From assembly GCA_900762005.1 (NCBI GenBank), contig CAAFEV010000237.1:1-5191 (forward strand): a stretch of 5,191 bases of DNA, in the 5' to 3' direction. The notes under the pieces were generated by a model. The model was not told where the DNA came from and did not search any database. It saw nothing but the letters and a program-made list of their open reading frames with translations. Both the position numbers and the translations under genes were made by a program. Below, piece after piece: positions 1-5,174 of this stretch; positions within the stretch are counted from its first letter, which is position 1, and every line of letters begins with the position of its first letter. The stretch is from an uncultured Oscillospiraceae bacterium. GTDB taxonomy: Bacteria; Bacillota; Clostridia; Oscillospirales; Oscillospiraceae.

Positions 1-462
1 AAAGGTGGCGTTGGCAAGTAAAAGCATGGCGGCAAGCATCCATGTTTTTATACCGTCAAAATCGGCAATCAGCTCGCTGAGCTGAAAAACATACAGCATC
101 AGAGCGTAGGCGGCAAAGACGGTCACGTTGAGATACAGCAGCTTAATGAGCCATTGCAGCACATGACTGCGGATGCGCCCGAACCATTTCTTTAAAATCG
201 GATAATAGCCGAAAAATGCGAAGAGAACAGCGCATTCCTTTTGCGGCGCAAGCAGCGCGGAAAGCACGGTCACGGCAAGAAACCACAGCAGCCCCCACCG
301 CTGCCCGCACTCGGCATAAACGGGAATCAGCACAAGCGAAGCAAGCACGGGCGCGGCAATGGAGGCAAACGGAATTGCGCCGCCTAAAAACATCAGGGAC
401 ACCGCTGCCGCAGCAAGTACGGCACAAAGGGCGATTTTCGCCGCGCTATTTCGTCTTTTCAT
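1..462 (-). CDS. Uncharacterised multi-spanning membrane protein, 3' end cut off by the window
   Basis: The frame is open from the ATG at 462 down to base 1: 154 codons with no stop, so the C-terminus lies outside the window. The protein begins MKRRNSAAKIALC, a short basic N-terminus. It is then strongly hydrophobic, with likely membrane segments near residues 9-28, 33-50, 57-73, 76-91, 103-127 and 142-154. A conserved-looking stretch FGYYPILKKWFGR lies at residues 88-100, where a helix meets a basic loop. The start is supported by GGGAG at 469-473, six bases upstream of the ATG, and it lies inside the end of pncB (17-base overlap), so translation is probably coupled. I do not recognise a named family. 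The size and helix pattern recall small integral membrane proteins such as ECF transporter substrate-binding (S) components, and the pncB neighbour would fit vitamin uptake, but that is inference. It could equally be an unrelated conserved membrane protein. That it is a real gene is fairly sure; its function is unknown. Confidence 0.8.
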   Translation of the reverse strand, partial: MKRRNSAAKIALCAVLAAAAVSLMFLGGAIPFASIAAPVLASLVLIPVYAECGQRWGLLWFLAVTVLSALLAPQKECAVLFAFFGYYPILKKWFGRIRSHVLQWLIKLLYLNVTVFAAYALMLYVFQLSELIADFDGIKTWMLAAMLLLANATF

Positions 463-1921
463 GGCGTTCTCCCGAGGCGTTGTTCTTCAGCAGTGTGTAC
501 TTGATATCCCAGAGCTTTTTCGACAAATCGACGTAGTAGCCGTGCGGATTGTCAAAGCGTTTGACCTCGTCCCAGAGGGTATCGACCTGCGCCTTGCAAT
601 AGTCGCGGATTTGCTCCAGGGTCGGCAGCTCGTAAACCAGCTTTCCGTTGCGGAAAATCGGCACTTGCAGCTCCCGCGCCGTGAAATTGTAGACTGTTTT
701 CTGCTTCCATGTGGCTTCCGGGTCGAAAATCAGTAAATCCTTGCTGTCGTCCACCGTCTCGTCATGCACACACAGGTAGTCCGCAATCGCCTTGCCTGTA
801 TCGTTGCCGTAAAAACGGTAGAGCTTTTTGAAATGCGGGTTGGTTATCTTGCCGACGTTCTCAGAAATCTTGATTTTCGGCTCCACGGTGCCGTCCTCAC
901 GCTCCAGCGCGACAAGCTTATAAACACCGCCGAACACCGGCTCGGAACGCGCCGTAATCAGCCTCTCACCGACACCGAACATATCAATTTGCGCACCCTG
1001 CCGCAGTAAATCCTGAATGATATACTCGTCAAGCGAGTTGGAGACGGAGATTTTGCAGTCCGTCCAGCCGGCCTCGTTGAGCATTTTGCGTGCCTTCTGC
1101 GTCAGGTAGGTCATGTCGCCGGAATCTAAGCGAATGCCGCATTTCGTAATTCCCAACGGCTTGAGCACCTCGTTAAAGGCGCGGATGGCATTCGGTACGC
1201 CGCTTTTGAGCGTGTTATAGGTATCGACCAGCAGGGTCGCATTCGTCGGATAGAGCGTGCAATAGGACTTGAAGGCTTCCAACTCGCTGTCGAACATCTG
1301 TACCCAGGAATGCGCCATCGTGCCGCCCGCCGGAACACCGTAGAGTTGGTCTGAAATCGTACAGGCAGTGCCGTGACAGCCGCCGACAAAGGCGGCGCGT
1401 GCGCCTAAAATTGCCCCCTGCGCCCCCTGCGCCCTGCGCGAACCGAATTCTAAAACGGTTCTGCCCTGCGCGGCACGGACAACGCGGTTCGCCTTGGTCG
1501 CAATCAGGCTCTGGTGGTTCAAAATCAAAAGAACATAGGTTTCAATCAACTGCGCCTCAATAGCGGGCGCACGGACGGTCAGCAGCGGTTCACGCGGAAA
1601 GACCGGCGTTCCCTCCGGCACAGCGAAAATATCACCCGTGAAGCGAAAGTCGCGCAGATAGTCCAGAAATGCCTCGTCAAAAATATTTCTGCCGCGCAGA
1701 TAGGCGATGTCCTCCTCGGAAAAATGCAGATCCCGAATGTAATCCACCACCTGCTCCAGACCTGCCGCAATCGCAAAGCCGCCCCCGTCCGGCACATTGC
1801 GGAAAAACACGTCAAAATAGCAGATGTGCTCCTTCATGCTGTTGCGGAAATAGCCGTTGCTCATCGTCAGCTCATAAAAATCGCAGAGCATGGTCATATT
1901 GAGCTTTTCATAATTTTTCAT
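446..1921 (-). CDS. pncB: Nicotinate phosphoribosyltransferase
   Basis: This cytoplasmic enzyme joins nicotinate to PRPP, usually with ATP hydrolysis, giving nicotinate mononucleotide (EC 6.3.4.21). It is the entry step of the Preiss-Handler route to NAD. The 491 residues match the full length of the family's long bacterial form. Family motifs are visible: DFYELTMSNGYF at residues 14-25 (N-terminal domain), EFGSRRAQG at 158-166, GTMAHSWVQMF at 200-210, DTYNT at 233-237, RLDSGD at 264-269 (phosphoribosyl/base site), and FGVGERLITA at 315-324. H204 aligns with the histidine phosphorylated in studied family members. The start is firm: AAGGAGG at 1928-1934 lies six bases before the ATG, and a near-consensus promoter is further upstream. 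The last codons overlap the start of the membrane protein gene by 17 bases. A C-rich tandem at 1412-1440 encodes the RRAQGAQGAI stretch. Identification is very secure. Confidence 0.96.
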   Translation of the reverse strand: MKNYEKLNMTMLCDFYELTMSNGYFRNSMKEHICYFDVFFRNVPDGGGFAIAAGLEQVVDYIRDLHFSEEDIAYLRGRNIFDEAFLDYLRDFRFTGDIFAVPEGTPVFPREPLLTVRAPAIEAQLIETYVLLILNHQSLIATKANRVVRAAQGRTVLEFGSRRAQGAQGAILGARAAFVGGCHGTACTISDQLYGVPAGGTMAHSWVQMFDSELEAFKSYCTLYPTNATLLVDTYNTLKSGVPNAIRAFNEVLKPLGITKCGIRLDSGDMTYLTQKARKMLNEAGWTDCKISVSNSLDEYIIQDLLRQGAQIDMFGVGERLITARSEPVFGGVYKLVALEREDGTVEPKIKISENVGKITNPHFKKLYRFYGNDTGKAIADYLCVHDETVDDSKDLLIFDPEATWKQKTVYNFTARELQVPIFRNGKLVYELPTLEQIRDYCKAQVDTLWDEVKRFDNPHGYYVDLSKKLWDIKYTLLKNNASGERHEKTK

Positions 1922-1950
1922 GATAGCCCTCCTTGCCTTCTATTACCTTG

Positions 1951-1979
1951 ATTATATCGCTTTTTCGATTGCGGTGCAA
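1951..1979 (-). promoter_or_regulatory. Promoter of pncB
   Basis: Read on the minus strand, there is a -35 box TTGCAC (1974-1979), a 17-base spacer and a perfect -10 box TATAAT (1951-1956). Transcription would start near 1943-1945, leaving a leader of about 22 bases that contains the ribosome binding site AAGGAGG. It matches the primary sigma factor consensus and sits directly upstream of pncB. The leader is too short for a riboswitch. Confidence 0.8.
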
Positions 1980-1981
1980 TC
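1967..1981. promoter_or_regulatory. Inverted repeat overlapping the pncB -35 box, candidate operator
   Basis: GATTGC (1967-1972) and GCAATC (1976-1981) are perfect reverse complements separated by GGT. The repeat covers the whole -35 box of the pncB promoter (1974-1979) and ends 13 bases before the -35 box of the rightward promoter. A protein bound here would be expected to block pncB transcription and might affect the divergent operon. It does not resemble the niacin-regulator sites I can recall (NiaR, NrtR), so the binding protein is unknown. On the plus strand a T-rich run follows, giving a terminator-like look, but no plus-strand gene precedes it. Confidence 0.45.
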
Positions 1982-1994
1982 TTTATTTTTTTGA

Positions 1995-2023
1995 TTGATA
2001 AATGGAGCGGAGTTTGTTATAGT
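1995..2023 (+). promoter_or_regulatory. Promoter of the thioesterase-rimM-trmD-sir2-trmO operon
   Basis: The -35 box TTGATA (1995-2000), a 17-base spacer and the -10 box TATAGT (2018-2023) fit the primary sigma factor consensus well. A second, offset -10-like hexamer TATAAA lies at 2023-2028. The expected start of transcription is near 2030, about 27 bases before the thioesterase ATG. It is arranged back to back with the pncB promoter. Confidence 0.72.
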
Positions 2024-2056
2024 ATAAATAGGAAAATAGGAACAGGAGCACAGAAT

Positions 2057-2443
2057 ATGGAGTTACAGGTTGGAATTCAAGGACACGCAGAGGCTTTGGT
2101 CGAGCGCGAGGACACCGCGCAGACCGTCGGCTCCGGTGATTTGCTTGTTTACGCGACACCGTGTATGCTTGCATTGATGGAGGGCGCGGCGTATGAATCG
2201 GTTGCGCCGTATCTCGCAGAGGGAGAGAGCAGCGTCGGTGTCTCGATGCAACTGACACACAGCGCAGCGACACCGGTCGGCATGGAGGTTCGCGCAGAAT
2301 CGACACTGATTGCCTTGGACGGCCGTAAGCTCACCTTCTCGATTATTGCCTACGATGAAAAGGGTGAAATCGGACGTGCCGCACATGAGCGCGTGATTGT
2401 CAAAGCCGACCGATTCTTGGAAAAAACCTACGATAAACTGTAA
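2057..2443 (+). CDS. FlK-like hotdog-fold acyl-CoA thioesterase
   Basis: This is a 128-residue single-domain hotdog protein resembling fluoroacetyl-CoA thioesterase FlK and the many FlK-like thioesterases of Firmicutes. It is predicted to hydrolyse a small acyl-CoA in the cytoplasm, probably as a dimer. The FlK catalytic triad Thr-Glu-His appears with exact spacing: T34 in YATP, E42 in LMEGAA and H68 in LTHSAATPVG (8 and 26 residues apart, as for T42/E50/H76 of FlK). The family tail AAHERVIVKADRF follows at residues 108-120. The start is the ATG at 2057, with AGGAG at 2044-2048 eight bases upstream. An in-frame TTG at 1991 would extend it, but that overlaps the promoter and has no binding site. 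It is the first gene of the operon, 17 bases before rimM. The natural substrate cannot be told; resistance to fluoroacetate should not be assumed. Confidence 0.87.
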   Translation: MELQVGIQGHAEALVEREDTAQTVGSGDLLVYATPCMLALMEGAAYESVAPYLAEGESSVGVSMQLTHSAATPVGMEVRAESTLIALDGRKLTFSIIAYDEKGEIGRAAHERVIVKADRFLEKTYDKL

Positions 2444-2460
2444 AGCGCGAGGGAGACACA

Positions 2461-2961
2461 ATGGAAACACAATTTTTGGACGCGGGAGAGGTTGTCGGGC
2501 TGCACGGCGTGCGCGGGGAGATTAAAATTCTTCCGTGGGCGGATAGCCCCGATTTTCTGCTGCAATTCGATACGTTCTATCTGGACGGCAAGCCCTATCC
2601 CGTGACCGCCTCGCGGGTGCATAAAACCTGCCTGCTGGTGAAGCTGGAGGGCATCGACACCCCGGAAGCCGCCGTGCTGCTGCGCGGTCAGAGGGTGCGC
2701 ATTGACCGCACGGATTATTCGCTGCCGCAGGGCACCGTGTTCATTGCGGATTTGCTCGGCTGCAAGGCGTTCGACGAGGACGGGCGGGAGCTTGGGACGA
2801 TTCAGGAGGTCTACCCTACCCCTGCAAACGATGTCTATCTCATCCGCGGTGCGCACGAGTATATGATTCCCGCAGTTAAGGAATTTGTCAAGGAGCTCAA
2901 TGTGAAAGAGCATTATATCCGCGTGCATCTGATTGAGGGAATGGCGACCGATGAGAGTTGA
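2461..2961 (+). CDS. rimM: Ribosome maturation factor RimM (16S rRNA processing protein)
   Basis: RimM binds the 30S head, through ribosomal protein S19, and helps late assembly and 16S rRNA processing. At 166 residues it has normal family length and both domains. The N-terminal beta-barrel (about residues 6-83) carries the signature VVGLHGVRGEIKI at 11-23. The C-terminal PRC-barrel (about 92-164) carries DLLGCKAFDEDGRELGTI at 97-114, NDVYLI at 123-128 and EYMIPAV at 133-139. GAGGGAG at 2449-2455 lies five bases before the ATG. The stop overlaps the start of trmD by 11 bases, the usual coupled arrangement for these two genes. Unlike the common order, no rpsP or KH-domain gene precedes it; a thioesterase gene does. 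Confidence 0.95.
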   Translation: METQFLDAGEVVGLHGVRGEIKILPWADSPDFLLQFDTFYLDGKPYPVTASRVHKTCLLVKLEGIDTPEAAVLLRGQRVRIDRTDYSLPQGTVFIADLLGCKAFDEDGRELGTIQEVYPTPANDVYLIRGAHEYMIPAVKEFVKELNVKEHYIRVHLIEGMATDES

Positions 2962-3724
2962 TATTTTAACGCTGTTTCCTGATACCGTGGGCGACGTGCT
3001 CAGCGAGTCCATTCTCGGCAGGGCGCAGGAACGCGGGATTATCCGTGTTGAGACACACCAAATTCGGGAGTACACCACTAACAAGCAGAATCAGGTAGAC
3101 GATTACCCCTACGGCGGAGGACGCGGCGCAATTATGCAGGCTGACCCGCTTTATCGCTGCTGGTGCCACGCCTGCGACGAAGCAGGCGCACCGGTACACA
3201 CGATTTTTCTCTCGCCCTGCGGACATGTTTTTCAGCAGGCGGATGCCAAACGGCTTTCAAAGCTAGAGAATATTGTGCTCGTCTGCGGGCATTACGAGGG
3301 CATTGACCAGAGGTTTATTGATGAGTGCGTGGACGAGGAGCTGTCAATTGGGGATTATGTGCTGACCGGTGGTGAGATCCCCGCCATGGTGATTGCCGAC
3401 TCTGTCTGCCGTCTGGTTCCGGGGGTTCTGTCCGACGCGGAGTGCTTTGAGGACGAGAGCCACTGGGACGGACTGCTCGAATATCCGCAGTACAGCCGCC
3501 CCGCCGCATGGCACGGACGCGAGGTGCCGCCGATTCTCCTGTCCGGTGACCACGCTAAGGTCGCACGCTGGCGCAGAAAGCAATCAGTGCTGCGCACCCG
3601 CGAACGACGCCCTGATTTGTTTGAAAGAATTCGTTTTGAGAGCAAGGCGGACAAAAAATTGATGAAGGAGATTGCCGAAGATGACGCAATTAGAGCGGCT
3701 GAGGGCGTGGATTGCGGAAAGTAA
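2951..3724 (+). CDS. trmD: tRNA (guanine-37-N1)-methyltransferase
   Basis: TrmD uses S-adenosylmethionine to methylate N1 of G37, next to the anticodon of tRNAs such as Leu, Pro and Arg, which prevents +1 frameshifting (EC 2.1.1.228). It belongs to the SPOUT knotted methyltransferases and works as a dimer. The protein is 257 residues. Visible motifs are PYGGGRGAIM at 53-62, SPCGHVFQQ at 88-96, the knot region CGHYEGIDQR at 112-121, SIGDYVLTGGEIPAM at 132-146, RLVPGVL at 154-160, and DGLLEYPQYSRP at 173-184. E116, R154 and D173 align with E. coli E116, R154 and the catalytic D169. The ATG at 2951 is chosen because it yields the family N-terminus MRVDILTLFP; an in-frame TTG at 2933 would add six residues not expected in the family. 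GAGGGA at 2935-2940 can serve it. The tail beyond residue 227 is variable, and its last 14 codons overlap the sirtuin gene. Confidence 0.96.
   Translation: MRVDILTLFPDTVGDVLSESILGRAQERGIIRVETHQIREYTTNKQNQVDDYPYGGGRGAIMQADPLYRCWCHACDEAGAPVHTIFLSPCGHVFQQADAKRLSKLENIVLVCGHYEGIDQRFIDECVDEELSIGDYVLTGGEIPAMVIADSVCRLVPGVLSDAECFEDESHWDGLLEYPQYSRPAAWHGREVPPILLSGDHAKVARWRRKQSVLRTRERRPDLFERIRFESKADKKLMKEIAEDDAIRAAEGVDCGK
3665..3670 (+). promoter_or_regulatory. Ribosome binding site of the sirtuin gene, inside trmD
   Basis: AAGGAG lies within the trmD coding sequence, ten bases before the ATG at 3681 and only one base before an in-frame TTG at 3672. The spacing rules out TTG as the start and sets the sirtuin start at 3681. 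The site is covered by ribosomes translating trmD, so sirtuin output may depend on trmD translation. Confidence 0.6.
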
Positions 3725-4394
3725 GCACATGGTCTTTTTCGGCGGCGCGGGCGTTTCGACCGAGAGCGGCATTCCCGACTTCCGCAGCGTGGACGGGCTC
3801 TACAGCCAGAAATTCGAGTACCCGCCGGAAGCGATTATCAGTCACAGCTTTTTTGTGAAAAAGCCGGAGTATTTCTTCCGCTTTTACCGGGAAAAGATGC
3901 TGCCGCTGGGCTTTTCCCCGAACATCACACACCGCGTCCTTGCCCGCCTTGAGCAGGAGGAGCGGCTTGACGCGGTCGTGACACAGAACATCGACGGACT
4001 GCATCAGAAAGCGGGCAGCAAGCGCGTGTTTGAGCTGCACGGCAGCGTGCTTCGCAATTACTGCGTGAAATGCGGCAGAGCTTATTCCGCCGAGTTTATA
4101 CGCGACGCGAAGGGCATTCCGCTGTGCGACTGCGGCGCCATTATTAAGCCGGATGTCGTGCTTTATGAGGAGCCTCTGGACGAGACGGTGCTCTCCGGCG
4201 CGGTTTCCGCCATCCGTCACGCGGATTTACTGCTGGTCGGCGGCACAAGTCTGACAGTCTATCCTGCCGCCGGACTGTTGCAGTATTACCGCGGCAATCG
4301 GCTGGTCTTAATCAACCGGGACGAGACGCCGTATGATTCTGCTGCGGATTTAATTTTTCACGAAAGCTTAGGCGATATTTTTCAGCAGCTTTAG
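3681..4394 (+). CDS. cobB: Sir2-family NAD-dependent protein deacylase (sirtuin)
   Basis: Sirtuins remove acetyl or other acyl groups from lysine while splitting NAD, releasing nicotinamide and O-acyl-ADP-ribose. The 237 residues cover a full small bacterial sirtuin with no extra domains. Motifs in order are FGGAGVSTESGIPDFRS at 20-36 (NAD binding), TQNIDGLHQKAGS at 101-113, ELHGS at 118-122 with catalytic H120, a zinc site formed by C128, C131, C149 and C151, KPDVVLYEE at 156-164, and GGTSLTVYPA at 187-196. The second zinc pair is spaced C-x-C instead of the usual C-x2-C. The start is the ATG at 3681, 44 bases inside trmD. Its own stop (4392-4394) overlaps the trmO ribosome binding site. The helix after GLYSQKF lacks the Tyr/Arg pattern typical of SIRT5/CobB-type desuccinylases as far as can be judged by eye, so deacetylation is more likely. 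The symbol is used in its general bacterial sense. Confidence 0.94.
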   Translation: MTQLERLRAWIAESKHMVFFGGAGVSTESGIPDFRSVDGLYSQKFEYPPEAIISHSFFVKKPEYFFRFYREKMLPLGFSPNITHRVLARLEQEERLDAVVTQNIDGLHQKAGSKRVFELHGSVLRNYCVKCGRAYSAEFIRDAKGIPLCDCGAIIKPDVVLYEEPLDETVLSGAVSAIRHADLLLVGGTSLTVYPAAGLLQYYRGNRLVLINRDETPYDSAADLIFHESLGDIFQQL

Positions 4395-4399
4395 GAGGG
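4393..4399 (+). promoter_or_regulatory. Ribosome binding site of trmO, overlapping the sirtuin stop codon
   Basis: AGGAGGG shares bases with the TAG stop of the sirtuin gene (4392-4394). It is three to four bases from the ATG at 4403, which is short, and about sixteen from the next in-frame ATG at 4415, which is too far. The first ATG is therefore the better start, probably helped by ribosomes ending on the sirtuin message. Confidence 0.6.
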
Positions 4400-4402
4400 C
4401 TT

Positions 4403-5092
4403 ATGGACTACCCGATGCACCCGATTGCCCATATCCACAGCGATTTTGCGACAAAGTTCGGTATTCCGCGGCAAAGCGGACTGGTCAATACGCTGCGGGC
4501 AACGGTCGTTTTTACGCCGGAGTACCGCAACGCCGACGCACTGCGCGGGGTGGAGAACTTTTCGCATTTATGGCTGATTTGGGTCTTTTCCGAAAGCGTC
4601 GGCAGAGGCTTCTCCCCCACCGTGCGTCCGCCGCGTCTGGGCGGCAATACGCGCCTGGGCGTATTTGCCACGCGATCCCCGTTCCGCCCGAATCCGATTG
4701 GGCTTTCCAGCGTGAAGCTGGAGGCAATTCGCAGGGATGCCGAGTGCGGAGCGGTACTGGATGTGTCCGGCGCGGATTTGATGGACGGCACGCCGATTCT
4801 GGACATTAAGCCCTATCTTCCCTACACCGATTTGCACAGCGGCGCCACGGGCGGTTTTACGGCATCTGCCGACGATTTCTTGTTGGAGGTTCACTTTCCG
4901 GATGCCCTGCTGCATAAGCTGCCCGCACAGGCGCAGACCTCGATTTCAGGCGTTCTGGCGCACGACCCGCGCCCGTCCTATCAGGAGGATTCTGAACGGA
5001 TTTACGGCGTTGCCTTTGCCGGTTTTGATGTTCGTTTCCGGATTGCCGGAAAGGTTCTGACAGTGCTCTCGGTGGAGAAAATTGCCCCGTAG
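4403..5092 (+). CDS. trmO: tRNA (N6-threonylcarbamoyl-A37) N6-methyltransferase TrmO
   Basis: TrmO (formerly TsaA/YaeB) is a SAM-dependent methyltransferase with a single-sheeted beta-barrel. It adds a methyl group to t6A37, giving m6t6A37 in threonine tRNAs, where it improves decoding. The protein is 229 residues, near the usual 220-240. The core motifs are IAHIHSDFATKFGIPRQSGL at 8-27, FSHLWLIWVF at 53-62, PTVRPPRLGGN at 72-82, GVFATRSPFRPNPIGLS at 86-102, and DLMDGTPILDIKPYLPY at 125-141. A smaller C-terminal domain contains HDPRPSYQ at 187-194 and FDVRFRI at 208-214, as in full-length TrmO. It is the last gene of the operon, eight bases after the sirtuin. It acts on the same tRNA position as TrmD but on different tRNAs, since TrmD needs G37 and TrmO needs t6A37. 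Identification is secure at family level; tRNA specificity is taken from studied homologues. Confidence 0.93.
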   Translation: MDYPMHPIAHIHSDFATKFGIPRQSGLVNTLRATVVFTPEYRNADALRGVENFSHLWLIWVFSESVGRGFSPTVRPPRLGGNTRLGVFATRSPFRPNPIGLSSVKLEAIRRDAECGAVLDVSGADLMDGTPILDIKPYLPYTDLHSGATGGFTASADDFLLEVHFPDALLHKLPAQAQTSISGVLAHDPRPSYQEDSERIYGVAFAGFDVRFRIAGKVLTVLSVEKIAP

Positions 5093-5096
5093 CTTA

Positions 5097-5137
5097 TTTG
5101 CCTCCGAGTGGCAAAGCCTTTGTTTTCTATGCTTTGC
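5097..5137 (+). terminator. Overlapping inverted repeats after trmO, possible weak terminator
   Basis: Two stems share bases and exclude each other. TTTGCC (5097-5102) pairs with GGCAAA (5110-5115) around a seven-base loop. GCAAAGC (5111-5117) pairs with GCTTTGC (5131-5137) around a thirteen-base loop. Each is followed by only an interrupted T run (TTTGTTTTC, then CCCTTTTC). The position just after the last operon gene fits a terminator, but the shape is not a strong intrinsic one. Confidence 0.35.
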
Positions 5138-5147
5138 TGTGCTTCCC

Positions 5148-5174
5148 TTTTCGCCGAATTTGACACCGCGAAAA
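5148..5174. repeat. Inverted repeat in the right-hand intergenic region
   Basis: TTTTCGC (5148-5154) and GCGAAAA (5168-5174) are perfect reverse complements with a thirteen-base loop. On the minus strand the downstream arm is preceded, not followed, by T runs, and on the plus strand A-rich DNA follows, so it is not a clear intrinsic terminator in either direction. It may be part of a bidirectional termination region or chance symmetry in AT-rich DNA. Confidence 0.3.

Noticed and set aside
216..536. Plus-strand open frame rich in Arg, Ala and Gln
   Set aside because: It is the reverse of the hydrophobic membrane protein gene on the minus strand; such genes commonly throw basic antisense frames.
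1514..1951. Open frame of 145 codons on the plus strand opposite the start of pncB
   Set aside because: It is antisense to the conserved N-terminal part of pncB and runs into the pncB promoter. No recognisable protein family.
1967..1992. Stem GATTGC/GCAATC followed by a T-rich run, resembling a plus-strand terminator
   Set aside because: No plus-strand gene ends upstream within this window, the stem is only six pairs, and it overlaps the pncB -35 box, so an operator is the better reading.
1991..2056. Longer N-terminus for the thioesterase, from a TTG at 1991
   Set aside because: The added 22 residues are encoded by the promoter region, have no ribosome binding site, and are not part of the hotdog domain. 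The ATG at 2057 has a good AGGAG site.
2933..2950. TTG start for trmD six codons upstream
   Set aside because: The family begins at the MRVDILTLFP-type N-terminus, which matches the ATG at 2951.
2428..3084. Open frame of 218 codons on the minus strand across rimM and the start of trmD
   Set aside because: It lies wholly opposite two well-recognised genes, has no family motifs, and its composition is the mirror of rimM codon usage. It is a shadow frame.
3690..4220. Open frame of 176 codons on the minus strand opposite the sirtuin gene
   Set aside because: It is antisense to the conserved sirtuin motifs, with no recognisable domain and no promoter seen; a by-product of GC-rich codon usage.
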